The translations under genes were made by a program, and so were the position numbers. A stretch of 64,000 bases of DNA, taken from contig NC_088775.1 in the NCBI RefSeq assembly GCF_954871325.1, forward strand, positions 81,259,561 through 81,323,560, given 5' to 3'. The notes beneath the pieces are model-generated. The model was not told where the DNA came from. It saw only the letters and a list, made by a program, of their open reading frames with translations, and made no database searches. This document shows, piece after piece, positions 47,161-61,300 of this stretch (its first letter is position 1; each line of letters opens with the position of its first letter). Source of the DNA: Gordionus sp. m RMFG-2023. Lineage: Eukaryota; Nematomorpha; Gordioida; Chordodea; Parachordodidae.

Positions 47161-48654
47161 AATCAATGTGTATATTATTTTATAGAACAAAATGTGATAC
47201 AAATACAAATGATGTAAATAATTTTATTGTTTTCAATGTAAATTAAAATGAAAAATATTTTTCAGATTTTCTTTATTTTAATAATATCAAAATATGTCTA
47301 GATTTTGGATTTTAAGGAATTTGTTGTAACGCCCTAAAATATAAATGATAGGATTAATACAAAATTTTACCGTCTATTTAAAATAAAATCATGCATTCAT
47401 TGACTAATACTAAACCAGACTGATGTTTAACGACCTAATATATTATAATAATATAATATTAATATAAAATTTTTAGTCTATTTAAAATAGAGTATGCATT
47501 CATTGAATAATACTAACCTAGACTAATGATTTAGAATACATTAAAAGTGTACATGCATTGAAAGGCATTTAAACAAGATGAATTTTAATTATATCTAAGA
47601 CGAATTAATAATTTTTTATCTATTATACGACTAAAATAATTTATAGTATTAATAAATATTGGAAAATAATCATATATTATTAGGAATTATTTGAAATTAT
47701 TTCTATTTAATAAAAATTACATAGTGGAATAATTAAGAAACATTTTATTTTTCTAAAATTGTTGTTAACGGCTGTTTTAATTTGAATAAGTTCATAATAC
47801 AAAATTAGCTTCCGAAAATTGCTTTATGATGGACAAAGAAAGTATTTATTTTTATATGCAATTTATTATCACATATACAATTATAATAAACTAGTAACTA
47901 TCACGTCAAGAATGACGGGCGAACCATATACTTCTCCTTTGTTTGATGATGGAGAAATCATAAATTTAACTTTTTGCCTAAATTTTTATCACTTTATTTG
48001 TAAAATGTTACTAGATGTGAGTTTTGCATACGTTATTTTAGATTGCATAACTTTTTGATGATTTATTATTTCCCTGCAATTATTTATATACAAGGTACTA
48101 ATACTCTATTAACGTTTTGTTAAATAATGGAAATTTAGTAACCATCTTTCATCAAAATAAATTTTTGGGTCACATCTCATAAGATAGGCAAATTTCTAAT
48201 TTATTCATTAAAAAAAGGAGAAATATCTGATTTACCAATCATTCTAAAATTTAAAACTTTCTTTTTAATATATAGATAAAAAATACATCATTAATTTAGG
48301 GATAATTTATAAATTTATGATTATGGGGATTAAAGATCACCATTTAATCTCAGAGGAATTTCTCATTGCCCAAAGAGAGGCATTATTAATAAAAGGATTC
48401 AACCCCATGTGTGCGACTCTCTTCTGTTGGTTGGAGCGCATATGGTTACCAAATATAAATCCGAAAAACTGTTTAAAAAGTTGGTTGTTGTCTGGTTTGT
48501 CTTCTACATGATATGAATATTATATTTTCTTCATTACTATATCTACTATTTTATCTTACTAATAAAATTTGTTTGTCTTTTATCCATAGTTAAATTTTAC
48601 AAAATAAATTAATATTCAATCTTTTTTAATTTATGGTTAAATAAAATTTTCGAA
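47161..48654. other. Intergenic stretch after XAB2
   Basis: No supported gene. Open frames at 47819-48058 and 48317-48511 have partly protein-like stretches (RMTGEPYTSPLFDDGEII; DHHLISEEFLIAQREALLIK) but no splice context or family match. Confidence 0.4.
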
Positions 48655-49640
48655 TCGAATAATCATTTTATTATTCGTACGAATGCGAATAATTCTTTTC
48701 GAATCGAATACGAATAATGCAATTATTCGATTTGTATTTTTATAGGTATTTTAATGGCGTCTACAGCTGAATATACACAATAATCAAATTTTGTAGCACC
48801 TAATTTGGACATTTCCTGGCAATGATCTAATATTTCGATATTTTTAATTTCTTGTTTTTCCAAATGTAGGGTAAATTATAAAAAATAGCTATATTTTTTC
48901 AAAAAATTTTATTATGAATTATTTTCCAAATTAAAAAAAGAAGAAACAAATTCTATGTGCAGTCTCTTTTAAGATTTGATCTCCTTCTAAATAATTATAA
49001 AATCGCTAATGAATCTCATTAAAATTGATTAAACCCTCAACGTTTTCTGAAAAGAAACATATAATAATTTTGCAAGTTTATGGATAAAGGAGTTTGATAA
49101 TCAAAGAAAGAATAATTGTAAATATGTATTAAAGAAATAACCTTTAATGTTATATGGGGTACCCTTAGATCGGAATTTTTTTTATTATAAATGTAAAAAT
49201 ATAGCAAATTCAATATCATTTTAAAGCTAACAAATTATTTGAAGATAATAAAGCATGCATTAAAATATTAAAAGACCCGTATAAACCAGGGCCTCAGAAA
49301 AATGCATACCTCCTTTATATAATCCCAAAATCAACATAGCATTTAACCCGGTTTAAGAATCGATTATTCGATTCGTTCTGAAGATTAGAATCTGATAGTA
49401 ACGAAAATATCAAAATATCCAGAATTATTATTACATTTTTTTTAATAAACCTTCTAATATCTATTCATAACCCAATAAAAAAATCTGTATTTTCTTATTA
49501 ATTATTTTATAATTTAAAAAACGAATATTTCGAATCGAATAAATATAATAGCAAATTTTATTATTCGTACTAATACGATTAGTAAAATATTCGATTCGTT
49601 AAAAGAATTGTATACGAATAATGTACTGCAGGTCTAACTA
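48655..49640. mobile_element. hAT-like element with CGAATCGAATA subterminal repeats
   Basis: Both ends carry multiple, inverted copies of TTCGAATCGAATA and TTATTATTCGTACNAAT. The right tip ends GTACTGCAGGTCTA, like the TGCAGGTCT tip of the GC-tipped family. The interior of about 1 kb is AT-rich and shows no recognisable transposase. The left tip was not found. Confidence 0.5.
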
Positions 49641-51052
49641 GACCTGTTCCCTAAGTTTTCCCATTAGCGGTTCTACCTCAACCATCTTCTAAACAAATCT
49701 GACACGCCTTTCTTAACTTTTCATTTTCAAAAATTATTTTGTTATCACTAAAGATATCTTGACTTTTTCATTGATGGATCTGATTAACAACTATTAAAGG
49801 CCCTTGCAAAAATGGATCAATCTCGTCCATATATTCTCCCTTGGTTTTTTACTTAGTGAAAATTAATTTTGAAGTTGTGGAGTGTTAATCGATATATGGC
49901 CCGCCTTGATTGATTTAGCATGTATAAATATAGAAGGCAGCCGCATTTTTGATAACAATGTGAAATCAATATTATCTAAATCTCTTATCACTGATGAGTT
50001 CCTGACACTTCTGATATTTTCCAACCTAACTGCTTAAGATCTATCGCGATATTCATACCGGTTGGGAAATGGAATTATCTTGACATGGAATATTTCAATG
50101 TCAATATTTTTTTCCAACCTCAATATCAATACCGTTTTACAACCGGTTAAAAAAATTAATAAATACTCTCACTGACAAGGATATCACAACTCTAATTATT
50201 CCAACCCTTGCCTAAATTCCCATATGATATGCAAGGCCGTACATAACTATAGAACTCCCACAATATTTGCATACTTGTATTTTATTTTTGGAATAAGCTT
50301 ATTTAATTTTTTAAAAAGTATAAATAATTAAACTTATAAATTAACCAATTCAGTCATTTACTACGTCCCATTACAGACTTAATATTATTAGCACATGATA
50401 GGATAACACAGAATATGAATTTGCAATTTTTAAAAATGCACCCGTCATAAATTTGGCCAAAATTTTGTTATCAATATTTTTTCATTTATGCTGGCTACTT
50501 AAGTGGTTAGAGTTTAATAAAGCACTCCCCCTCTCAAAATATTTTGGTTACGACTCTGAAGATATAATTCACATTGATGGTCAAACAGTTCAAGGAATAT
50601 TCAACTGTAGAAAATTTTTTAATTAGATAAAATATATTTACAATTAAACAAGTATTTTTAGGAAATAGGATTAAAGGTTAGAGATATGGGCTAGGGAAGC
50701 TCTGAGAGATACGAGTTAGTTAGGGTTTAAATTGGTTAATTCAATCTTATTAATAACCTGTCAAACCTGACAGATCATGTGAATAAATGAATAGAAATTT
50801 AAGGAAATCAGCAGTGGTGATGATTATTTTCTTGTTGGGCCAATCTTAATATTTGCCTATATTTATTACTTAAAAATACTTTATTCTCATCTTTATATAA
50901 TGTTATGTTAGAAATAAAAAATTTCCTTGAAATTAAAATTATTGCTTGACAAAAAATGTATATAAAATAATACAAATTTATAAACAAGATTAACAACTTA
51001 CATTTTTTTAACAATTATAATATGAGCATGATTTACAATTTATTTAATTTTT
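49641..51052. other. Intergenic stretch after DNMT3
   Basis: No gene seen. The part 49650-50230 has more C and longer unique words than its flanks, but I cannot assign it. Confidence 0.45.
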
Positions 51053-54000
51053 TTATATTTCTTTTGTACAAATAGAAGAAAAAAATCTTTTAAGTGGGGA
51101 TAAAATATGAATGATGACCGGTATTGACCAAGCTTTTCCCAAAAGTTTTTGTCTTCTAATGGGGCTCAAATTGCAATAATCGGTAAAATGTTCCGGAAAT
51201 CCAAAAATTCTAAAAGAAAACATTTATTTTATAGTAAGAATCTGTAAGGAATTTTAATCGTGTTACTTTTCGATTTCATTGATCCATAGATTATCGTAGA
51301 CCGGGCATTTAAGCAGGTTATCTTCTTGAGAGACGCATTCTAAATTTGTTGTGCAAAGTGCGCTCTTTTGAACACTATTTCTATTCGTTGTTATAGAGTT
51401 GACTTTAAGGTTACTAGCTGTCCTACCCGTGCGAGGAGTTATTACATGAGAAGCTTTCAAAAATTCGCTATTCGGATCGTGTTGAAGTTCTAATAATTTG
51501 TTATCCCAATTTCTAAAGAATACATATATTTTTTTGGAGAGAAAATTTGGAATTAGCCGAATTTAAGTTTTTCGATACTCTAAATGAATTATATAAATAT
51601 AAAAAACTTTTATAACCTATATAAGCCCGGTACATTTCCCCAGAAGTATCGAGTTCGGTTTTGCGGGGAAAACATGGCTGCATTTATAGCTACAGGATCA
51701 CACTTTTTTTATGTCGCAAAGGTATGTAAAGAATTATGAATAATTTAATTAACACAAGAATAATATGATAATCTTCTCGTATATCATTAATATTAATTGC
51801 CTTAAAATATACTAATATATATCGTATTGGGATATGGAATCCGTGAGGATTCAATTTCTCTAGATTCTAAGTCTTTTACCGAGGGCGATTTAAAAAATTT
51901 TAATTTGATTTAACCCGAAAAGTATCCTAGGATGTGCAGAGTATTAACGCTATAAATTTCAGACAATTTCCGCCATACATATTTTCGTAATATAAAAAAT
52001 TCATGTAAAATTTAATATAAATTGAGAGTAGTTCTACAGGTCATGGCAATATTGTTTGAAATTTACATTTGGGTACTCTATACATGCTAAAATACAATTT
52101 CTGTCAATTAGTAAATGATTCCAAATAGAGAGATTCCGAATCCCCAAGGATTCCATATCCCAATTCGACATGTATACTAAACAATGGCCTGGTCAAGGGG
52201 CCCTCTGCGCCACATAACTCCCTGAAATTTTATTTAAAAAAAAAATAATAATTATAGATTTAATAATATATTAAAATGTAGCTAATAAAGTTCAGAACTA
52301 GTTTTTCCAAAAGCTTGGCTCCATGCTTAAAGCGTGACGTCGTAGTTTTTATTTTGTTTATAACTTAGTTTATTTTGTTCTCTTATTTGATACTCGTTAA
52401 GGCAATAAATATTAGCGCACGCCAGATATATAAGTTTTTATATTTTCTTAACATGATACCCATTTTGGCAATTATACTGTCTACCAAACGGATTAAATTA
52501 ATATACAATTAAGCACTAAACATTGATAAAATTTACAGAATAAATGCTACTTTTTAATCTTAAGGTTAGCCAAAATCTTGTTACTAATTTTTACCTTTAT
52601 ATTGGCTAAAGTCAGACAATAATAAAGCACAAAACGTTGCCATATTTTATAATTAGTTCTTCCTATTGTTCAGGCAACTTAAATGGAGATTATATACGGA
52701 AAATAATATATAATAATTTTTTATAGAAGAAACCCGCCCGAAGGCCGGACAAAACGGAATTTGGGACAAAGCCCTTATGAAAATATTCTACTGCACCCTG
52801 ATATTAACCTTTAACTATATATCGCATTTTACTTCGTAAAAGTTTTATTTTAAACAATCATTTTCAACTTAAACTCATTACAAGTCCTATAGTATTTAAA
52901 TTATACTTTTTAGAAATAAAATGCTTATGTATATTAAGTCGGAACGGGCCTATAGTATGTATAATGTAATTTTAATTAAACAAGATTATTTACTAATTTT
53001 TAAATTAACCTCTAGGAATCTAGATATCGTATCACGCGTTTTAATTTCCATCTTCAGAACATTTTCATAGAGCCAAAAAAATGGTATGACATCTCCTGAT
53101 TTGTTCCTATTAAATCTCCTTATCAAATTCAGGATTCTATAATATTCGAAGAATAGTTGTCCTGTACCATCTGTTCTAGATAAAAATGTTGGTTCAAAAA
53201 TTAACAATCTAATTATTATAATATTAATTACCCCACAGTCCTTTTCTCATATGATTAACTAAAGCTAAGTCATTGCACGGAGAGCCTCCTATGTATAGAT
53301 CTATAGGACAGAGTTCCTCTATCTTTAGTATAATATATATATGTCAAAATGGAGTTAATATAAGATTTTTATATATATTGGATTAATAATATGTTCCAAG
53401 TAAGTCTGCGAAACAAAATATGTATATAGGATCAACAAACATAGTCAGGGCCAAGAGTTATTTCAAGGATGGGGGGGGGGGGGCGAGACTTCAGTCTGTA
53501 CGCAATTAGTTCTAAAATTATCGAATTTTTTTTGAGGGAGTGAAAGGGGGGAGAGAATATAGGGTTTAGAGGTCAGCATTGGGCGGGTTTTCAGCCCACC
53601 TGCCCATCATGGGTGGACGGGAGAGCTGGTTATTTTTTTAAAGGAGGGCGGGTGAGTAGGTTAAGATAAATATTTAAAATATGGGTGGGCGGGCGGATTA
53701 AAAAATTTACAACTTTTATTTGTTATATAAATCATTTAAGTAAACATTAAAAAAATTATGCTCCCTGAAATTTCAACATTTTTAATAACAATGTACTGAT
53801 AACTGGGGATGTTGTTATCGGTAGAAATTAATTAGGTAAAAAATATACCGAAAATATGTTGGATTTGTTTGCATGGATGAATATAACATCAATCAATGGG
53901 GATAAAAATCTGATTTAACTTATTCCTTAAAAGCAAAGATAATTCATTTAATGATTATTAAATTATAAATGCAATGTTTGAAATAGGTGGCATTCACGTC

Positions 54001-55381
54001 AAAATTAAACAATAGATGGGAAGATGTGGCTGTTACTGAGGAAAGCATAACCTAATGACATAACAAAATGTTTAAATCTTAAAGTAACGAGTTTTTGTTT
54101 AATCTAGCAAGATTTTAGGCTACTTAGTTTAATTTGCAATTTATAAAGTAATTTAAATTATTTCTCTTTTTATTTATTATTAATGGATTTACTTTTTATT
54201 TAAATATCTCACTTGAGTAGAGGATATACTTCAAATGGATATCCTACTTTGATGTAAACTACAAGAAAAGATTTATCAACGCTATCTAGATTAGCTAGAA
54301 AAAATATTGGCAATTCCAGCAATTAGTGTCTTTTCTGAACGAGGAATTAGCATAGCTGGAACGTTTTTAATATTAAATAAAAATTTATAATATTGCACAA
54401 TAGATCAAATAAATTCCTTATCCGTAATTTAAATTGAATTTTTTTTATGTTTAATTATAGCAATTTCCTATACTATAAAACTTTTTTGTAGGGATGTAGC
54501 GCTGAAACTAAATCATTTTTTTTATTAGATGCTTAAAATTGAAAGAATTATTTTTTTGGAGATTTATTTTAAGATGTTAAATTGTTTTTTTCCAAATTTT
54601 CAAGGAACTAAAGATTTCAAACAAGCAGGAAAAGACGATTTCTCGCGAAATCAAAACTAAAAAAAGCTATAGATATTTTTTTAAATGTATAAGTCCTCTA
54701 TATTTAGTAGAATTAGAATATTGTAATTTATTAGAATTCCTGATGAGTGTATGTTTTTTTTTCTTCTTAATTATGATCCTATTATATATATGTTACAAGG
54801 TCAAAATTAATTTTCAATTATATTTTCCAACAATTAAAAAAATTCCTTTATATTTTTATAATATGCCATATTAATCATTATAAATACAATCACCACCGTT
54901 TTTTCAGTCATTTTTGTCACATCTCCCAAATATATGGTTTGAGAATTCCCGTGAATGGTTGATATGAGAATCGCGTCTTTGTCAATTTCCGAGGCAAAAT
55001 ATTTGTCTATGTCGAATCCCAACTGCTCGAGGGCATATCTGCCTATCAATTTTAACATTGAAAATGTAAGTAATGCTAATATCGAATGAGATACTCTAAA
55101 TATTATAGGCAATATAATATTTTTTAGAAATTCTTTTGAGTATTCTTCAAATTTTTTTCCCAGAATTTTATAAACCATGAATGAAACCTGATGCTACAAT
55201 TCTACATAGTTATACCTTTAAATACTTTTTTATGAAATCTTATTTATAGTAAAATTAATTTATCTCTTGGATGACTATTTTACCGAAGGTTTTTGCTTAT
55301 ATATTGATCAAAAAAACAACCTGAACTAATTCCATCGAAGAGTGATAATACGCGAATCGGATGTAGTACGGTGAAATGTGA
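51053..55381 (-). CDS. DNMT3 exons 9-15: catalytic methyltransferase domain
   Basis: Motif I (SAM binding) is [14 protein letters not shown], in exon 55321-55381. It continues in 54897-55042 with [19 protein letters not shown] and [12 protein letters not shown]. The catalytic motif IV is [18 protein letters not shown], with the nucleophilic Cys present, in 53232-53322. Motif VI is [11 protein letters not shown] in 53010-53170. Motif VIII is [13 protein letters not shown] in 51617-51702. The target-recognition region, with LLELQHD and SITTNRNS, is in 51267-51512. Motifs IX and X are [15 protein letters not shown] and LSPLK in 51053-51209. Two introns here are short (57 and 61 nt). About a dozen extra residues lie between LLELQ and the SITT strand compared with vertebrates. 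All motifs are intact, so an active enzyme is expected. Confidence 0.95.
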
Positions 55382-58300
55382 CTTATCTATCAATTCCTTC
55401 AAAAAAGTTAAAAACATAAAGTAAGATTCGGGTAATAATATATGCCGTTTGTCTATTTGCTAAACAACGACCAACATTTTTTAAATTACAATATGACCTA
55501 TTTATTTTTTAAAGAAATAACGAGGTCTAGCCCCATCTACTATATATCATCCCTTCCCCCTCCAAGGAAGGAACCAAGTAGTTGGCTTTAGTAAAAAAAA
55601 CATGGCCCTTGTTGGATTTGAACCCAGAACTATCGGATTGTGATACACGCATCGGATTGTAATGCACGCACTGAGCAGACTAGGCCATATATGCTACTCG
55701 AAAACATTAAATGTATATAAGGATAAAATTACAAGGCTAATATTTTAATAAATCATATAAAAAACAAAAATTAATTACCATGTTAGGTTTTTTAGGCATA
55801 AACAGGTTCAGTAAATTTTCTCTCCATTCATTCCTTGGTTGCAACAATCCTAAAGTAGTTTGTGAACACAAAAAACAGATCCAGTCATCGTTTTCTTCTA
55901 TCTTTTTTATTATTGTCAATAGAACAAAATAAATTATTAACCTCCGTAAAATTTAAATAAATTATTAAAGTAATATTTAAAAAAATTAATTTATAAATAT
56001 TGAAAGAGTGATTTTTTTTTAATTTTTTTTATTTTTTATAAATTATATTTAAAAAAAATATTGGCGTGCAAAAGTAATGTTAGCTTCAATAATTATACTA
56101 CTTTTTTTAAACTTTTCAATAAATTCATAAATAATTAGTTTTCATATCGGTACTTAACAGGGCTAAAGATTATTAACAAAATTATTATAAAAATAAAATC
56201 ATATTATAACTTGTTTAAAATCTGGAGTTTGGTCTATTAGAGACTTTAAACATTTTACACAATAAGATCGCAAACATTTTTGTTTCGAACACACGAACAT
56301 ACTTCCGCCCTCGAAGCAAATGGCGCAGTAGGCCTACCGATTGATACAAACAAATATAAATTTTATAACAGATTGTCATTTATAATTACTCATAAATCGT
56401 TTTTTAAGCAAGAAAATAAAAATGTATTTCGATTTCCAATTCAAAATAAGAGAAATAAAAACACGAAAAACTCTTTTATTTTTTTTACGATGATGCTATG
56501 GATAATTTTATTTCTCTTCATTTTATCAATTTATTATTCGTTTGTAATTTTAAATACTTAATTTATTTCCAGTGTTTGAAACCTTAACTAATTTCCAATT
56601 CCTGCAAATATTGTAAAGATGTTCTGATGCCCTTTCTTAGATATGAAAATTTTAAAGATTTATAAATGATTAATTTTGTAAAAAAAAATCACTGGGTTCT
56701 AATTCCGATTGATATAAATTTATGAGATGGTTTTCTGATTTCCGGTTCTAAACAATGAAATAAAGAAGATCATTCTAATTTATAATAGTTTAAAAATAAA
56801 AGATTCTAGATATTGTAGTGAAATAATATTCATAATTATTACATAAACATCGTCGTAATGTTGGATCGTGATGCATTGCAACATTTCATCCTTTATAAAA
56901 TAAAATAAATTATTTTTTAATAAAAATAAATGGGTTAACTCATTCATTATTTATTACCTGCATAAAAATTCGTATTAATAATAATGTAGTCCATTTTGAC
57001 CGAAATGGACGAAAACAAAATCTTACGATTAAAATACAAGCCCGCAGTAAAAAACATTTTAGACTCAGGCCGGGCCCATATATAATATTAAAGAAATTCC
57101 AAACCTGGACCAAGTCCATAATAAGTTTCAAAAAAATTTCTAAGCCCGGTCCAAACCCATATTCAAAAAATTAATTTATTATATTTAATAAAAAATTAGC
57201 AATATTTAAGTGTATTTGCAGTCATTTTGTTACAATACATAAATTTATTATTAAATAAAAAAAAATGGCAATTTCTTTGTGTCAAGCTAAATTTGAATTA
57301 AATAATTTTAAAACCAAGCCTACTAAGCTCATTAAAAAAATATCAAAACCCCATGCCCATACCCACTAGAAAATATGATATTAGACTCATACCCGGCCCA
57401 TGATGGTCTCTGCTCTATATCACTTATTTATAAATTTCATGAATTTTTATTATTACTAAAATTGCGATTATACAAACTAATTTATTGAAAATTAATTTTA
57501 AATTTTTTTAAAATTTGATATTTTCTCAATCGGCTTGGAATAGAGAAGGTCGATGAAGGAACAAGACAAGACAAAATCAAAGAAATCGATATTAAATTAT
57601 AAGACCGACATAAGAAGAACGGCCCGGGAAGTAGCTGCGAAATATGCATAAAGTGACTAAAGTTTTCTCAATATTATGCTTAGGCAGCACAAAGTTTATA
57701 TTATCATTATTATAAATTCCAAACATCCACCATTGCATATCCACCTGTGAAAATTCTCGAATATACCAGAGTAGTATAGTTAAATTTAGGTATTTCAATC
57801 ATAATCATATTTAATACTCAATTCTTACAGTCAATATAATACATTTTATTTAATAATTAGTATCGATTTGAGTAAAAAATATAATTAATTGACCCTTATC
57901 AATATGAGTTTTTCTGTTATAGTTAACTTGTGCTGAAACCAGGGAGGCACAGGAGTCACTGGCTGCCACAAATGATAATAGCAAAAGTTTGCAAGTACTT
58001 TAAAGAGTTTTTAAATAATTGTATTCATTTATTTTAATAATTTAACCTGACATTCTGAGCAAATGTGACCTTTAAAAAGAGGATGCTCTTGAACCAATGT
58101 AACTTTGTCACGATCATTCTTACAGGAGAGACAAAAATCTATATCAAAATTTATTTTTAAAGGAAAAAAAAATCACAATGAAATTAAACACGCAAAACCT
58201 TCCATCTTTAAAGAATATTAAGGCCCTAAACGTATAAAATAATTTTCAATGGCAACCTTAGGTCAGTAGATTTTTAACAGACTTTAATTGTACACTTATC

Positions 58301-61300
58301 TTGCATAATCTAAGTTTTTTATTATATAATTAGCAGACATGCAGTCTTGATCCTAATTAAATATACTCGGACCGGGCCGGGCCTAAAAAAAATTTTTCTA
58401 AATATCCGAGCCTGGCCGTATATTTTAAAACCAAATATTTTAAATCGTCATTATTAGCGGAAATTAAAAATAAATATAATATATTTTTAAAAAATCCAAA
58501 CCCGTATTAAAAACATAAAACCCTAGGCGGGCCAAAAAATATTTTGAAAAAAAATCGGGCCGTGCCAAAAATCTTTATCTGTAGGTCTCTGATAAAGTTT
58601 AAAATGTTTTCCCCGTAATTTCAAATTCAGGATTTCCTATTAACTTCGCAGCCTTAGGTCCGATTCTTGACCGGATTTGGCTATGCATTTATCTTTTATA
58701 TGATCTTAGTTTTTCACTATAAATTTAAACTCTTTTCAATTGAAATTTAGATAACAGAAACTAAATGGAGACCGATTTTCCAAAAGTGGCCCTAATCTAC
58801 CCCGGTTCAACAATTGGATGCCAATATATCGGTCTGTTTTAAAATAATTTTAAATACTCCTAATTTTAGCCCAGGGGCCAATGATAATAATAATCCCCTT
58901 TTAAGCCATACTAAATAATAAAATAAAATTTAGCCCAAGCGTATACTTTTTTAATATAATATATATTAATATCCACAAATGAAAGCAAATTTAGAATCTT
59001 TTATATGAAGTTGATGTTTGAATACATAGATTTTTCATCATCTATTTATCAATATGATATATTAATATAACTACTAACCTTCCAGTGACATTGAAGTTTT
59101 GAGTTTCGTTGAAAAGCCTACAAAATAAAATATTTTTAAGATATCACCTAAAACTTGAATATGAGTATGAGCGGCGCGCAGCGCAAAATAAATTTATGCT
59201 GGACAGGGCAACTTTAATAATAATTTAAAAATTGATTAGAGTCGTATTCAAAAATTATATAGTTGATAACCACCGAAAAAATATGCTAGAATTTTCATAA
59301 AAATATTAGGGGTTTGTAAGTTTAAAAAAAAATTCTATGGGGTGGGATTGTCAAGCATAAGAAATAATGACTTAAATCGTAAATTAATGATATAATTTTA
59401 TATATTTCGTAGAATTATTAATCGATTTTCCAAAAATTAAAAAACCAATAGGTGAAAATTCGGTTTGCGTTTTAAATTTCCATGATTCAATTCGAAATAA
59501 GTATTAAATTTAATAAAAGCGATCACTATTAGTTTCGTATATGATAATATAAATAATTAAGGAAGAAGCATAGGATACCTATCGTAGCTTTCTGGTCATC
59601 TTCATCTTTGGAATTATCTAAATCGGTGTCATCACTTCCTGTATCATCCGTGGCAAAATATTTTTTGGTATTGGCTAAATGCTTTGTGATATTTTCGGGA
59701 AGCTTGTAATCTTTTGAGCAAACATGGCAGGTTAAAGTTTAAAGAATACAATATTATACCTATATTTTTTATCATAATTTTGTTATATATTTGTTATTGT
59801 ATTATAATATGCCTTGGTCTTTGGTCAATAATTCCTTTTAAACTAAAAAATTTAGTAGTTTTTTTTTTACTTTTAATATGTTAAAATAGTTTTTTTTTTA
59901 AAATGTAATTTTTTTCTTAACTAAAATTGAGCAAAAGAAATCTATTTTTAAAAGGCATTCCAAAAATACTTTACAAAAGATATATTATTTTATAGAATAA
60001 ATTAAAACTTGGAGCTGGAAAGAATGGGTCATCTTCGCTTGCGTTAGGAGTAACGTGAGGAGAACGCTTTGCATTTGTATCTCTTAGCACGGAAAAACTT
60101 TGGGAAAATCGTTTTATTATATTTTTGAATTCCGATAAGCATTCTACTACCTGGTGAGAACTATCATATTTATCTGTTAATACTTCCGAATTTCCATATC
60201 TCCTGTAACACTCCTGATACCAAACATATTTTAAATCTATGAGCAAGAAAAATAACTATTGAATAGAAAATTTAATGGAATAAACCCATTTATGCTATTG
60301 CGATATAGGGAAAAAGTTTATTTCAAGCTCAGAATTTTATACATATTTGATACTTAGTAATTTTATCAATATTTTTAAAGTGAGGGGCGTTTACTGTTTT
60401 TAAATATAAAGGAGTCACTCGAATTTAAATTTGAAAAATACCCAATTATATATTTATACATCCAAATTAGTGATGCAACAAGAAACGATCCTTTTATTGC
60501 TTGAAAAAAAATCTAATAAATTATTGTCATGACTAATAATTAGGGTCATAAACATCATTGGAATAAAGTAATGGCGTTAAATTCTTACTCTGCAAAGATA
60601 ATAACGAATTAAGTTTAAGTTACTTTTTTAAAGGTATCGCCGTTACCAAGGTATTTTGTTTTCCCATGTTTGAATAATTACTCATTGTAAAGTAAACAAC
60701 CTTGCTATAGAAGAACAAATATTGCACTTTTACATTGAAAAATATTTTATTTCCATAATGTCTTTTGGAACACGGAAAATATTTATCATGATTCAGATCA
60801 AGGTAATGATAATGGAAATGCATGAAGTGAGATGACAAATAATATAATTTGTTTTAATTCAGTTTATTATTTGTACGATACTTTTTTATAAAAAAAATCA
60901 AGTAACAAGTAACACTTCAAAAAAAAGGAAGGTAACTCGATACTTTAATTTATTGTCTGAACAGGAGCGCTACTTATTTTAAAAAAAGTTAGGACGTCAC
61001 TATGAATATTATAAAAAATAAACAAACCTGAATTATTTCAAACAAGGCCTGTCTGTGATATTTGTTAGAATAATAGCGAGCTTCGTTTACCATATTATCC
61101 TTGTAACTAGTGGCAAAATTTTCTAATTTATCCTTCCGTAGCTGTATTTTATTTTATATTATTTATTTTAAAAAAAAAAAATTAAGCCGGAAATGAGTAG
61201 CAAGCACGATCTGGGCGGCTAAAAGTTCTATAAAAATTTATCAGTCTGAGCAGTATTTAAATTGGTCCGCGCGGATCAAGTTGTGGACCTTGCGTAATAT

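Noticed and set aside
49985-50030. Hammerhead-like CTGATGAG motif
   Set aside because: No matching CGAAA strand or closing stems were found around it.
54990-55178. Start of the methyltransferase exon at the long minus-strand open frame ([13 protein letters not shown])
   Set aside because: This upstream part lacks motif I. The true motif I ([10 protein letters not shown]) is in a separate exon at 55321-55381 that splices to 55042, so the 5' part of the frame is intron.
56280-56561. Plus-strand 93-aa open frame
   Set aside because: It is the antisense shadow of the DNMT3 ADD exon at 56211-56333 followed by low-complexity DNA.
40430-58860. A longer shared repeat after GC-tipped copies B and D
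   Set aside because: Only CACTATAAATTT-type words match between 40550 and 58725; too little to call a repeat.
59579-59760. C2H2-type zinc finger ([20 protein letters not shown]) in DNMT3
   Set aside because: The CxxC part lies upstream of the only in-phase AG acceptor and is preceded at once by an in-frame stop, with no usable AG before it. The canonical exon starts at the Tyr, leaving no finger.
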